DNA from: Niastella caeni
GTDB taxonomy: Bacteria; Bacteroidota; Bacteroidia; Chitinophagales; Chitinophagaceae
Assembly: GCF_004834005.1 (NCBI RefSeq)
Contig: NZ_STFF01000014.1
Span: 1 to 64,000, forward strand
Length of the DNA stretch: 64,000 nucleotides
Reading direction: 5' to 3'
Both the position numbers and the translations under genes were made by a program. Shown here one piece after another: positions 1-10,202 of the stretch. Below the pieces are notes generated by a model, which saw only the letters and a list, made by a program, of their open reading frames with translations, was not told the origin of the DNA and searched no databases. The stretch's first letter is position 1. Each line of letters opens with the position of its first letter.

Positions 1-536
1 CCCGGTATGAATGAAAATAGTAATATACTCTTTGATATTTCATAATAACAGAAATAAAAATGAAATATTGTGAGCGCCTCGCTTACTTTAGCCGCTTCTT
101 TTCTTGTTAACCTAAGGATTGCCGTAAGATACGAATGTAGCTTCTTTATCCCCTTCGCCAACACGTATATATATACTTATGCTATCATTTGAATCGTTTC
201 GAGATACCTATTATAAAAATCTACTATTTTTTTAAGATCATCCCCAAACCGGTTCGAAAGTTGTAACCCTGGTAGAAAGTGAAGTAAAATTGATCTGCCC
301 GGTTTAGAGGTGGGCGTTGACGTAAGTATTTAAGGCGTAACCTGAAAATGTATTAATATATTTACGCATATCTTGCAGTCGTTATGCTAAAGTAATAAGA
401 TACCGCCCGGAATTGAACAAAATTGCTATGATTTCAAACAAAGTTGACACTGCCCCCATTAACAACATGGCTATATTTGGTATTAAATGTACGACTGACC
501 TTTTCATTTACATACAAAAATTCGACTGCAAAAACG
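1..536. other. non-coding leader region before first gene
   Basis: I see no convincing coding sequence on either strand. The stretch is AT-rich and presumably holds the promoter of the GH3 gene that follows. A reading frame in phase with that gene extends back to an ATG at 444, but the added residues look unlike a signal peptide. Confidence 0.5.
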
Positions 537-3170
537 ATGCTGCCAATTATAAAAATGAACTCATATAAGATACCCGGTACCGGTATTGCAATTATAGCCA
601 CCTTGATCTTTTCATTAAATGGTTTTGCCCAAAAGCTGCCCTATCAGAACCCCAACCTGCCTTCGGCAGAAAGGGCCAAAGATCTGATAGCCCGATTGAC
701 CCTGGAAGAAAAAGCCTCATTACTATTCGATCAATCACCGGCGATACCTCGTTTGGGCATAAGAAAATTCAATTGGTGGAGTGAAGCATTACATGGCCTG
801 GCCAATAATGATAATGTTACCGTTTTTCCCGAGCCCGTTGGCATGGCTGCTTCATTCAACGATTCGCTGGTATATAAGATCTTTGATGCTACGTCTGATG
901 AAGTACGCGCCAGGTATCATGAGGCTATCAGGAATGGAAAAGAGAACCGGCGCTTTCTGAGCCTTTCCGTTTGGACGCCCAATGTCAACATCTTCCGTGA
1001 CCCGCGCTGGGGCCGGGGCCAGGAAACCTATGGTGAAGATCCTTACCTCACTTCGCGTATGGGCGTAGCAGTAGTAAAAGGGCTGCAGGGACCTGCCGAT
1101 GCGAAATACCGCAAGTTATTGGCCTGCGCCAAGCATTATGCCGTGCATTCAGGTCCTGAGTGGAGCAGGCATACGCTGAACCTTTACCAGGTAAGGCCCC
1201 GCGACCTTTACGAAACCTATCTACCTGCATTTCAATCGCTGGTGATGGATGCCGATGTACGCCAGGTCATGTGCGCCTACCAGCGACTCGATGACGAGCC
1301 CTGTTGCGGCAACAACCGCTTGTTACAAACCATCCTGCGCGATGATTGGGGATTTAAACATGTGGTGGTTTCAGACTGCGGTGCCATCACTGATTTTTTT
1401 ACCAGCCATAAAGTGTCGTCCGATGCGGTACATGCTGCAGCAAAGGGCGCATTGGCAGGCACCGATGTGGAATGTGTATGGGAAGGTTACGCATATAAAA
1501 GCCTCCCCGAGGCCGTATCGAGAGGATTGATCAGCGAAAAAGAGATCGACAAACACCTGCTGCGTGTGTTGATCGGGCGTTTCGACCTGGGCGATATGGA
1601 TGACGATGCATTAGTGCCCTGGGCAGCCATCCCCATGTCGGTGGTCAACAATGAGGCGCATAAAAAGCTGGCACTGGATATGGCGCTGGAATCGATGACC
1701 TTACTCCGGAATAAGAATAATATCCTTCCTTTAAAAAAGACCACAAAAAGAATCGCTGTAATTGGGCCTAATGCTGATAATGATCCCATGCTTTGGGGAA
1801 ATTATAACGGTAAGCCGGTTAGAACGATCAATATTCTACATGGCATCCGTTCAAAAATGCGAGCCAACGGTGTGTTGTATGATAAGGCCTGCGACCTGGT
1901 AGAGAACAAGGTAACGCAAAGCTACTTTTCACAATGCTCCATCGACGGCAAAAAAGGCTTTAAAGCCACTTACTGGAACAATCGCGAAATGAAAGGCGAA
2001 CGGGTTATTACTGAGCAAATAGCCAATCCCCTGAAACTGACCACTGCCGGTCAGCATGAATTTGCATCTGGCGTTCAACTGGAAAATTTTTCAGCCTTGT
2101 ATGAAACGGAGTTTGTTGCAGCCAATACGGAAGAAATAGTGTTTAAATGCGGGGCTACAGGTTCCATGCAGGTATATGTAAACGGAACAATGGTAAGAAG
2201 GACCAATAACTGGCGAACTCTGCTTTCAAGAGTTCCTTACAAAGTTGAAAGCGGCAAAAAATATAAAATAGAAGTACGGTTTGCCCAGTTGAACAACTGG
2301 CAGGCAAATATCGAATTTGATTTTGGTAAGGAAGTAGATATCGACTTTAGCGGCCTTATCAATAAACTGAAAGGAATTGATGAAGTAGTATTTGTCGGGG
2401 GCCTGTCTGCCTTGCTGGAAGGAGAGGAGATGCCGGTGTCTTATCCCGGGTTTAAAGGCGGCGATCGCACAGATATTCAATTGCCCGAAGTACAACGCAA
2501 TTGTTTGAAAGCTTTGAGCGCGGCGGGTAAAAAAGTGATCTTTGTCAATTGCTCCGGCTCTGCGATGGGGTTGGTTCCTGAAACCGAAAGCTGTTATGCC
2601 ATTCTGCAGGCCTGGTATGGCGGAGAATCGGGCGGCCAGGCAGTCGCTGATGTGCTGTTTGGCGATTACAATCCGTCGGGTAAATTGCCCGTTACCTTCT
2701 ACAGGGATACCACGCAACTGGCCGATTTTGAAGATTATTCCATGAAGGGCAGAACGTACCGGTTCATGAGTGACCCGCTTTTTCAGTTCGGGTTTGGCTT
2801 AAGTTATACTACCTTTTCAATAGGTAAAGCACAACTCAGCAAAACGGAGATCAGCAACAATGAAAGCATAACGCTTTCTATCCCTGTAGCCAATACCGGT
2901 AAAAGCAACGGTACGGAGATTGTACAGGTATACGTGCGGAAAACAGGCGATAGCGAAGGGCCGCTTAAAACCCTGAGAGGATTCAAAAGGATAGCTGTTC
3001 CTGCAGGAAAAACCGCAACGGCGCTTATTGACCTGCCATTTGAAGCATTCGAATTCTATAATACTGATCTTGGGAAAATGACAGTAGCGCCCGGTGAGTA
3101 TGAATTATTTTATGGAAATAGTTCTGCAGAAAAAGACCTGAAGGTGGTGAAGATATCAATTAAGCGATAA
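537..3170 (+). CDS. GH3 beta-glucosidase/beta-xylosidase with PA14 insert
   Basis: An exported glycoside hydrolase family 3 enzyme of about 877 residues. It should remove terminal beta-linked glucose or xylose from oligosaccharides in the periplasm or at the cell surface. The start at 537 is chosen because a signal peptide follows (hydrophobic run ending FSLNGFAQ); 555 is also possible and 444 is unlikely. The GH3 N-domain carries the nucleophile context VVSDCGAI, with Asp280. The GH3 C-domain is interrupted by a PA14-like beta module (starting near ATYWNNREMKGE), and an Fn3-like domain ends the protein. This layout is typical of Bacteroidota xylosidase/glucosidase-type GH3 enzymes. The esterase gene follows after 30 bp on the same strand, so co-transcription is likely. 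The exact sugar specificity cannot be read from the sequence. Confidence 0.9.
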   Translation: MLPIIKMNSYKIPGTGIAIIATLIFSLNGFAQKLPYQNPNLPSAERAKDLIARLTLEEKASLLFDQSPAIPRLGIRKFNWWSEALHGLANNDNVTVFPEPVGMAASFNDSLVYKIFDATSDEVRARYHEAIRNGKENRRFLSLSVWTPNVNIFRDPRWGRGQETYGEDPYLTSRMGVAVVKGLQGPADAKYRKLLACAKHYAVHSGPEWSRHTLNLYQVRPRDLYETYLPAFQSLVMDADVRQVMCAYQRLDDEPCCGNNRLLQTILRDDWGFKHVVVSDCGAITDFFTSHKVSSDAVHAAAKGALAGTDVECVWEGYAYKSLPEAVSRGLISEKEIDKHLLRVLIGRFDLGDMDDDALVPWAAIPMSVVNNEAHKKLALDMALESMTLLRNKNNILPLKKTTKRIAVIGPNADNDPMLWGNYNGKPVRTINILHGIRSKMRANGVLYDKACDLVENKVTQSYFSQCSIDGKKGFKATYWNNREMKGERVITEQIANPLKLTTAGQHEFASGVQLENFSALYETEFVAANTEEIVFKCGATGSMQVYVNGTMVRRTNNWRTLLSRVPYKVESGKKYKIEVRFAQLNNWQANIEFDFGKEVDIDFSGLINKLKGIDEVVFVGGLSALLEGEEMPVSYPGFKGGDRTDIQLPEVQRNCLKALSAAGKKVIFVNCSGSAMGLVPETESCYAILQAWYGGESGGQAVADVLFGDYNPSGKLPVTFYRDTTQLADFEDYSMKGRTYRFMSDPLFQFGFGLSYTTFSIGKAQLSKTEISNNESITLSIPVANTGKSNGTEIVQVYVRKTGDSEGPLKTLRGFKRIAVPAGKTATALIDLPFEAFEFYNTDLGKMTVAPGEYELFYGNSSAEKDLKVVKISIKR

Positions 3171-3200
3171 GCCATTCAATTTTAATAAGAAGATCATCAT

Positions 3201-5123
3201 ATGAAACAAATATTGTTTGCCATGACCACCCTCTTCCTGTGCGGTTCATCTGCCTTCTCACAGGAGCTGGTTAAACAGGCGCCAGCCGGTTTCGATTCAT
3301 TGCGTGCAGATATACCACATGGAAAGATCGATACCATCAGCTATACCTCAAAAACTGTGGGGACTACCCGAAGATCACTCATTTATACACCGCCGGGGTT
3401 TTCAAAAAAGAAAAAATACCCGGTTTTATACCTGCTGCATGGTATTGGAGGCGATGAGAAGGAATGGTTGAATGGCGGAAAGCCACAGGTGATCGTCGAT
3501 AACCTGTATGCAGCAGGCAAAATCGAACCAATGATAATTGTAATGCCCAACGGAAGGGCAATGAAAGACGATCGAGCCACTGGAAATATTATGGCGCCCG
3601 ATAAAGTGCAGGCATTTGCCGATTTTGAAAAAGACCTGCTGACCGACCTGATCCCTTTTATCGAAAAAAAATATCCTGTACTTACCGGCCGCGAGCACCG
3701 GGCCATAGCAGGATTGTCAATGGGTGGCGGACAATCACTGAATTTCGGTTTAGGCAACCTTGACAAATTTGCCTGGGTGGGCGGTTTTTCTTCCGCCCCC
3801 AATACTAAAAAACCGGAAGAACTGGTGCCAGATCCCGAAGCAGCAAAAAAGCAACTGAAGTTGTTATGGATCTCCTGCGGCGATAACGACAGACTGATCT
3901 CGTTCAGCAAACGCACCCATGATTACCTGTATGAGCACCATGTTCCGCACATCTATTACATAGAACCGGGTGTACATGATTTTAAAGTATGGAAAAATGG
4001 CCTGTATATGTTTTCCCAGTTCCTGTTTAAACCGGTTGATAGTTCCTCCTTTATGAAGTATACGATACTGGGAACGCCCGCCTCTACAAATGTAAGATCG
4101 GCCCGTTATCCGCAGGTGCTTCCCGATAATCGTGTTGTTTTCCGGATAAAAGCGCCCAATGCGCAGAAAGTGCAGATAGACCTGGTTAAGAAGTATGATA
4201 TGGTAAAAGATACCGGTGGCTACTGGGGTGTTACTACCGATTCAATTAGTGAAGGTTTTCATTACTATTCTTTACTGATAGACGGCGTAGCCCTGGCAGA
4301 CCCCGCCAGTGAAACATTCTATGGGATGGGACGTATGGCCAGCGGCATTGAGATCCCTTTTCGGGGCGGCGGTTATTATGCGGTGAAAGATGTGCCGCAT
4401 GGTGATCTAAGAATAAAAAGATACTATTCAGCGACTTCCAATACGTGGCGCCGGATGTTTATTTACACCCCGCCCGGTTATGATGTAACTACCAATGAAA
4501 AATACCCGGTGTTATATCTTTTGCACGGCGGCGGTGAAGATGAAAGCGGTTGGGCCACACAGGGACGAACCGATCTTATTTTGGATAACCTGATTGCAGC
4601 AAAGAAAGCCAAACCAATGCTGGTAGTTATGATGGATGGCAATTTCAGTACGGGCATCGCAGGGTTCAACGAGCAGGCGTTAAAAGCATTTGAAAGTGAG
4701 TTAAAGCAAAACGTTATCCCGTTTATAGAACAAAACTATCGGGCAGCTACCGATGCTTCAGCCAGGGCCCTGGCCGGTTTATCGATGGGGGGCTTGCAAA
4801 CCTTGTATGCCGGCATAAAAAATACCGACCTGTTTTCTTACCTGGGTGTATTCAGCTCCGGCTGGTGGTCTAATCAACCAGCTCTTGCGGGTCCGCAATA
4901 CGAGTTCATGAAAAGCAATGCAGCTACCATCAACAACAGGTTGAAACGTTTCTGGATCGCTATGGGCGGAAAGGAAGATATAGCTTACAACAACTGCAAG
5001 ATCATGCTTTCGAAATTTGATGAAATGCACATTAAATACCAGTACAGCGAATACCCTGGCGGCCATACCTGGCCGGTATGGCGCAACAACCTGTACAATT
5101 TTGCGCAGGAGTTGTTCAAGTGA
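3201..5123 (+). CDS. tandem CE1-type esterase (two catalytic domains)
   Basis: An exported protein of 640 residues with signal peptide (ending SSAFSQ) and two esterase-D/feruloyl-esterase-like alpha/beta hydrolase domains. Domain 1 covers roughly residues 40-275 and domain 2 roughly 400-640. Each has an oxyanion-type HGxG segment (LLHGIGGDE; LLHGGGEDE), a nucleophile elbow (GLSMGGGQS; GLSMGGLQT) and a C-terminal His (GVHDFKVWK; GGHTWPVWR), so both active sites look intact. Between them, residues about 285-390 resemble the E-set/CBM48-like module found in front of many Bacteroidota CE1 esterases. By family knowledge it may release feruloyl or acetyl groups from hemicellulose. It follows the GH3 gene closely. 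The two domains could have different substrates. Confidence 0.85.
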   Translation: MKQILFAMTTLFLCGSSAFSQELVKQAPAGFDSLRADIPHGKIDTISYTSKTVGTTRRSLIYTPPGFSKKKKYPVLYLLHGIGGDEKEWLNGGKPQVIVDNLYAAGKIEPMIIVMPNGRAMKDDRATGNIMAPDKVQAFADFEKDLLTDLIPFIEKKYPVLTGREHRAIAGLSMGGGQSLNFGLGNLDKFAWVGGFSSAPNTKKPEELVPDPEAAKKQLKLLWISCGDNDRLISFSKRTHDYLYEHHVPHIYYIEPGVHDFKVWKNGLYMFSQFLFKPVDSSSFMKYTILGTPASTNVRSARYPQVLPDNRVVFRIKAPNAQKVQIDLVKKYDMVKDTGGYWGVTTDSISEGFHYYSLLIDGVALADPASETFYGMGRMASGIEIPFRGGGYYAVKDVPHGDLRIKRYYSATSNTWRRMFIYTPPGYDVTTNEKYPVLYLLHGGGEDESGWATQGRTDLILDNLIAAKKAKPMLVVMMDGNFSTGIAGFNEQALKAFESELKQNVIPFIEQNYRAATDASARALAGLSMGGLQTLYAGIKNTDLFSYLGVFSSGWWSNQPALAGPQYEFMKSNAATINNRLKRFWIAMGGKEDIAYNNCKIMLSKFDEMHIKYQYSEYPGGHTWPVWRNNLYNFAQELFK

Positions 5124-5170
5124 AATGTTGGAATGGCTGCCGCTTATCACGAAGCAGATGGTAAACAATA

Positions 5171-7555
5171 TTATTCCCGCTTTAGGCTGTTTACAGGGTT
5201 TAGTATAGCCGCTTTTATTGAGTGATAGGTTACCGTTGCCAATGTGAGCAGCAGGGCTCCCAGGATGGCCATTGCAAAATTCCACCACGATATGGTTGTA
5301 CGGTATTCATACTTCTGCAACCATTCATGCAGGAAATACCAGGCAACGGGAACAGCTATAGCACATGAAATAATCACCAGCGTCACAAAACCCGTTGATA
5401 ACATTTTCCAAACATTGAATACAGACGCCCCTAATACTTTGCGTATGCCAATCTCTTTGGTTCGCTGCTCTGCTACAAAAGATGCCAATCCAAATAATCC
5501 CAGGCAGGAAATAAAGATGGCGAGAAAAGCAAAGATGGTGGTCAGGTTGCCAATACGTTTTTCATCATTAAACTTTTTTGCATATTCTTCATCCGTGAGT
5601 TTATATACAAAAGGGCTACCCGGATTATATTTTTTAAATACAGGTTCTATTTTGGCCAATCCATCATGAAGGCTCAGGCCTGGTTTTATTCGTACGGTGA
5701 TCAAACGGGCCCAATAAGGATTCAAATGAAAGATGGTAGGCCGTACCGGTTGATACGGAGATTCCATTACCATATCTTTTACTACTCCAACGATGACATG
5801 ATCCCGATCCAGCCACCTGATCGTTTGTCCTATCGGGTTTTTAAACCCTGTCAGCTTTACCGCTGATTCATTCAGTATAAAAGCACCCGTATCAGATGGA
5901 AAGTTTCTGGAAAAATCGCGGCCTTCTTTTATTTTCCAACCAACAGTGTTGCCAAAGTCATGCGACACGGCAATAGTTCCGGGACTGACGGTTATGCCGG
6001 GATCTTTACCTTTCCATTCAACAATATTGTTTGAAAATACTTCTGTCGGTGCGCTGTTGGAATTTCCCATATCGGCCACAGCTCCTGTTTGTAGCAGGTC
6101 ATTCCTCAAAGCGTCGTAGTGGCCTGCTATCTCAGGTGTATTTATATCTACTGTAATTAATCCTTCACGGGTATAGCCAACTGGCCGGTTGCCGGTATAT
6201 TGTATCTGCTGGTAAACGATAATAGTGCCAATGATCAGCGCAACTGATACGGTGAACTGAACTATTACAAGCACTTTACGCGGAAGGGCGGCAAAACGCC
6301 CTGCCCTGAATGTTCCTTTCAACACTTTCACTGGTCTAAACCCGGATAAATAAAAGGCCGGATAGCTGCCTGAAATAAGGCCGGTAACAAAAGTGAAGGT
6401 CAATATCAACAGCCAGAAAACGGGATTGCTCCAGGGAATCGACATTAATTTACCTGACAGGCCGTTGAACAACGGAAGCGAAAGGTGTACCATCAAAACG
6501 GCCAATATCAATGCCAGTAATGTCATTGTCAGCGACTCGCTAAGAAACTGAACAACGAGTTGACTGCGCAACGAACCAATGGTTTTGCGGATACCTACTT
6601 CCCTGCTGCGCTTTTCACTCCTGGCGGTTGAGAGATTCATGAAATTAATACAGGCCAGCAGCAATACAAATACACCAATGATCCCAATCATCCATACCAT
6701 ACTTATTCGCCCACCTACCAGATTGCCTTGCTTGAACTCGCTGTACAAATGCCATTTTTTCATCGGGTGCAACAATAACTCCTCTTTGCTAAACGAAATA
6801 TGCGGAGTAGGAACACTTCTGATTTTAGTGCTTACTTTATCAAGGTCTGTATGATCATTCAGTTGTACATACAATTGGCACATATGGTTGTCCCATTGTG
6901 TTTGCGAATTTTTTATCCACTCCTCGGTGTCATTGACATATCGCTCCCATGGCAGCAGGAGTTTTACGTCACGATAGGTTGTGTTATAGGGTAAATCTTC
7001 ATATACACCTGCTACCTTCATCTCCATTTTATTATCTATTCGCACGATTTGGGTCAAAGGATCAGCATTGTTAAAAAGCGCTTTAGCTACAGATTGAGCC
7101 AACAATATCGATGAAGGGTCTTTTAATGCATCGGCATTACCTGTTAGCATTTTAAAAGTAAACATAACCGGAAAAGCTTCCTGTGCCCACATGCCGGTTT
7201 GTGACAGTTGTTTGTCTCCTGCAGCTATTATGTGAGCCGCTTGCCAGGAAACAAGTGATACATGTTTAAAATCATCGGAATATTTGTCGCGCAGCTCGTA
7301 TCCCATGGGGATAGAAGTAGTTGAGCCGGTAAATATCGCATTTCCATTTGCTGTTTTATTTGTTACCTGTACAAGTACCTGCGCCAACTGGTTGTAATTT
7401 CTATGATAGGTATTGAATGAAACTTCATCCCATACCCACAGCCCTATCAGCAATGCTACGGCCATGCCTGTAGCAAGACCAACTATATTGAGAGCAGAAT
7501 ACATTTTGTTGTTCCGCAGATTGCGCCAGGCTATTTTAAGGTAATTTTTAAGCAT
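5171..7555 (-). CDS. ABC transporter permease, FtsX/MacB type
   Basis: A membrane protein of about 794 residues with the duplicated MacB_PCD-FtsX architecture common in Bacteroidota. It begins MLKNYLKIAWRNLRNNK and has an N-terminal TM followed by a large periplasmic core. A three-TM FtsX block (near MIGIIGVFVLLLACINFMNL) includes the motif RSREVGIRKTIGS. A second periplasmic core and second FtsX block (RTKEIGIRKVLGAS) follow. The start at 7555 is preferred over 7606 because the family begins with this MLKNY-type motif. No ATPase gene is adjacent. Such orphan permeases work with a MacB/LolD-like ATPase and are often linked to antimicrobial or lipoprotein-related export. It is convergent with the esterase gene (47 bp apart) and may be unrelated to glycan use. 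Confidence 0.88.
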   Translation of the reverse strand: MLKNYLKIAWRNLRNNKMYSALNIVGLATGMAVALLIGLWVWDEVSFNTYHRNYNQLAQVLVQVTNKTANGNAIFTGSTTSIPMGYELRDKYSDDFKHVSLVSWQAAHIIAAGDKQLSQTGMWAQEAFPVMFTFKMLTGNADALKDPSSILLAQSVAKALFNNADPLTQIVRIDNKMEMKVAGVYEDLPYNTTYRDVKLLLPWERYVNDTEEWIKNSQTQWDNHMCQLYVQLNDHTDLDKVSTKIRSVPTPHISFSKEELLLHPMKKWHLYSEFKQGNLVGGRISMVWMIGIIGVFVLLLACINFMNLSTARSEKRSREVGIRKTIGSLRSQLVVQFLSESLTMTLLALILAVLMVHLSLPLFNGLSGKLMSIPWSNPVFWLLILTFTFVTGLISGSYPAFYLSGFRPVKVLKGTFRAGRFAALPRKVLVIVQFTVSVALIIGTIIVYQQIQYTGNRPVGYTREGLITVDINTPEIAGHYDALRNDLLQTGAVADMGNSNSAPTEVFSNNIVEWKGKDPGITVSPGTIAVSHDFGNTVGWKIKEGRDFSRNFPSDTGAFILNESAVKLTGFKNPIGQTIRWLDRDHVIVGVVKDMVMESPYQPVRPTIFHLNPYWARLITVRIKPGLSLHDGLAKIEPVFKKYNPGSPFVYKLTDEEYAKKFNDEKRIGNLTTIFAFLAIFISCLGLFGLASFVAEQRTKEIGIRKVLGASVFNVWKMLSTGFVTLVIISCAIAVPVAWYFLHEWLQKYEYRTTISWWNFAMAILGALLLTLATVTYHSIKAAILNPVNSLKRE

Positions 7556-7942
7556 AGGTTTCGTTTTCTCCCAATAATACCCCGAGAGCACGGAAAAATA
7601 TGCCAATAATTAATATGCTGATTGTCAACCTATTCAAAAAGGAATCATGGCTCAATCGTTCGTTTATAGAACACTGACTGTTTTGTTTCGTTACAAAGTT
7701 GAGCAATTTCTTTACATGGCTTGAAATTCCTGGAAACGCAAAAATAAAGAGGGACGATAGTGCCGGCGCTGCCTATAAGATAGGCGGGGGTTGTTTTTGT
7801 ACCCAATTACCGTGGGTGGAATTTATCCGGTGAAAACTAGTTTCTTATAACATTTGGTACCCTATTGTGAAACATTCGTATCCCTTGTTCTGAACTATAC
7901 AGCAATAGTTTTGCAGCATTCAAATAAACATTGTATTACTGT
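7556..7942. other. divergent intergenic region
   Basis: Region between the permease gene on the minus strand and the second GH3 gene on the plus strand. It has no coding sequence that I can support and must hold both promoters. The plus-strand promoter is listed separately. Confidence 0.6.
7885..7913 (+). promoter_or_regulatory. Bacteroidota-type promoter for GH3 gene
   Basis: TTG at 7885-7887 is followed after 18 bases by TAGTTTTG at 7906-7913. This fits the Bacteroidota consensus TTG-N(17-23)-TAnnTTTG. The start codon at 7943 lies 29 bases downstream. Confidence 0.55.
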
Positions 7943-10126
7943 ATGAAATTACGACTGCTGCTGCTATTGCTGGGTTTTCAATTGTTGATAGTATGTGCAA
8001 CCGATGCGCAACAAATGGTAAAGGTTGATGAAGCTACGGAGCAAAAGATCCGCGCTCTGATAAGCCAGATGACTTTGACCGAAAAGGTGAGCCTGCTGCA
8101 TGCAAATTCCAAGTTTTATGTTTCTGGTATAAAAAAATTAGGCATCCCCGAATGGGCGTTGAGCGATGGGCCTCATGGTGTACGTGCTGAAATTAACCGG
8201 CACGACTGGGCTTATGCAGGGTGGACGAATGATTCGGCAACCTGTTTCCCTCCGGGAACAGCGCTTGCCGCTACCTGGAATCCTGGGTTGGCCTTTAAGC
8301 AGGGACAGGTGTTGGGTGAAGAAGCCCGTTTTCGGAAAAAAGATGTTTTATTAGGCCCCGGCATCAACATCATCCGTTCTCCCCTGTGCGGCAGAAACTT
8401 TGAGTACATGAGTGAAGATCCTTTGTTGATCTCAAAGATGGCTGTGGCGTATATCAAAGCATTGCAATCGAAAGACGTGGCTGCCAGTGTAAAACACTGG
8501 CTCGCTAATAACCAGGAAGAACACCGCGATTCTGTTGATGTAACCATGAGCGAAAGAGCGTTGCGGGAAATTTATCTGCCGGCATTCAAGGCATCGGTAA
8601 TGGAAGGCGGCGCTTATACCGTGATGGCTGCTTACAACAGGTTCAGGGGCGACTGGTGTTCTGAAAACGATTACCTTAACCGGCAGATCCTTCGCAAAGA
8701 GTTTGGTTTTAAAGGGGTGTTAATGACCGATTGGTCTGCAGCACATACAACCGTGAAAGCTGCTTTAACCGGGCTCGACCTGGAAATGGGTACAGATAAA
8801 AGCGATTACAACGAATGGTATTTCGCTAGTCCCTTAATTAAAGCGGTGGAAGAAGGAAAAGTGCCGGTATCGGTAGTTGATGAAAAAGTAGAGAACGTTT
8901 TGCGTGTAATGTTCAATACAAAGATCTTCGATGAGCAGAAAAGGGAAAAAGGAAAGATGAATACGCCCGAACATCAGCAGGCAGCTTATAATGCAGCTGC
9001 AGAGGCGGCGGTGTTATTACAAAATAATGGCAACCTGCTGCCGCTGCATTTCAATAAAATAAGATCCATTGCCATCATTGGCGATAATGCAACCCGTAAA
9101 CATTGCAGCGGCGGACTCAGTTCTGAAATAAAGACCCTGTATGAAATAACGCCCCTGCAGGCCCTACAGCAAAAGTTTGGCGCCAGTGTGAAAATAAATT
9201 ACGCACAGGGCTATGAAAAGCAATCTACATTCAAAGAAGGCAATAACGCCGGCCAGTCAGGTACCGGAAAAGTGAACTGGAAACTGATCGATGAAGCGGT
9301 TGCAGTAGCGAAGGAATCGGATGTAGTTATCATTTTCGGTGGATTGAACCATGATTTTGATACCGAGTCGTCTGATAAGCAAAATATGGATCTGCCATAC
9401 GGTCAGGAAGTGTTGATCCAGGAGGTGGCAAAGGCAAACCCCAAAACAGTGGTTGTTATTATTGCCGGCTCTCCGGTAAAATTAGCCGGCATTGTACATC
9501 GGGTGCCCTCCATTTTATGGTCGTGGTTTGGTGGCATGGAAGCAGGAAATGCAGTGGCCGATCTGTTAAGTGGTAAAGTAAATCCTTCCGGTAAGTTACC
9601 TTTCACCCTGCCTGTAACCTTATCGCAGTCGCCTGCACATGCCCTGGGTAATTTTCCGGGCAAAGAGCTGAAAGTGAATTATGAAGAAGAGATCCTGGTA
9701 GGATACCGCTGGTTTGATACAAAGAAAATTCAACCGCAGTTTCCCTTTGGTTACGGCCTTTCGTATACTAATTTTTCTATCAGCCATTTTGCAACTGATA
9801 AATTAAGCTATGGAAAAAATGATATCATCCGGGCGAAATTCACTATCAAAAATACCGGCAGCGCTTACGGAGCCGAAGTGGTGCAATTATATGTAAGCGA
9901 TCCGGTTTGTTCTGTAGTGCGTCCTGAAAAAGAGTTGAAAGCTTTTGAAAAAATATTTTTGAAACCAGGCGAAACAAAAACAGTCACATTGCAGGTGAAA
10001 GTGGCTGACCTGGCATTTTATGACGAATTGAAAAAAGCATGGAATACGGAAGCCGGTGAATACATCCTTCAGTTAGGTAATTCGTCCCGAAATATTTTGC
10101 AGAAGGTGACAATTTCAGTCAGGTAA
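7943..10126 (+). CDS. GH3 beta-glucosidase
   Basis: An exported GH3 enzyme of about 727 residues, in the BglX-like size class and without a PA14 insert. The start at 7943 gives a clear signal peptide (MKLRLLLLLLGF, cleaved near CATDAQQ). The N-terminal barrel has the KHW motif (VAASVKHWLANNQE) and the nucleophile context VLMTDWSAAH with Asp263. The C-domain (AAVLLQNNGNLLPL) and an Fn3-like end domain (VKNTGS-type sequence IKNTGSAYGAEVVQLY) follow. Predicted to hydrolyse beta-linked glucosides in the periplasm. It is only distantly similar to the first GH3 of this window, so the two probably act on different linkages. A terminator follows it. Confidence 0.92.
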   Translation: MKLRLLLLLLGFQLLIVCATDAQQMVKVDEATEQKIRALISQMTLTEKVSLLHANSKFYVSGIKKLGIPEWALSDGPHGVRAEINRHDWAYAGWTNDSATCFPPGTALAATWNPGLAFKQGQVLGEEARFRKKDVLLGPGINIIRSPLCGRNFEYMSEDPLLISKMAVAYIKALQSKDVAASVKHWLANNQEEHRDSVDVTMSERALREIYLPAFKASVMEGGAYTVMAAYNRFRGDWCSENDYLNRQILRKEFGFKGVLMTDWSAAHTTVKAALTGLDLEMGTDKSDYNEWYFASPLIKAVEEGKVPVSVVDEKVENVLRVMFNTKIFDEQKREKGKMNTPEHQQAAYNAAAEAAVLLQNNGNLLPLHFNKIRSIAIIGDNATRKHCSGGLSSEIKTLYEITPLQALQQKFGASVKINYAQGYEKQSTFKEGNNAGQSGTGKVNWKLIDEAVAVAKESDVVIIFGGLNHDFDTESSDKQNMDLPYGQEVLIQEVAKANPKTVVVIIAGSPVKLAGIVHRVPSILWSWFGGMEAGNAVADLLSGKVNPSGKLPFTLPVTLSQSPAHALGNFPGKELKVNYEEEILVGYRWFDTKKIQPQFPFGYGLSYTNFSISHFATDKLSYGKNDIIRAKFTIKNTGSAYGAEVVQLYVSDPVCSVVRPEKELKAFEKIFLKPGETKTVTLQVKVADLAFYDELKKAWNTEAGEYILQLGNSSRNILQKVTISVR

Positions 10127-10170
10127 GACTTGTAGGATAACCACGAATAAAGGTACCAGCATCTCGTGCA

Positions 10171-10202
10171 AAATCCCTCACCAGACCGGTGGGGGATTTT
10201 TA
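10171..10202 (+). terminator. rho-independent terminator after GH3
   Basis: AAATCCCTCACC pairs with GGTGGGGGATTT (one G:T wobble) around a 5-base loop and is followed by T residues. It lies 45 bp after the GH3 stop codon. Confidence 0.75.

Noticed and set aside
2226..2717. 163-codon frame antisense to the first GH3
   Set aside because: The translation has no domain pattern and the GH3 coding strand is certain.
4779..5288. 169-codon frame antisense to the esterase and permease ends
   Set aside because: It spans the convergent ends of two certain genes and has random composition.
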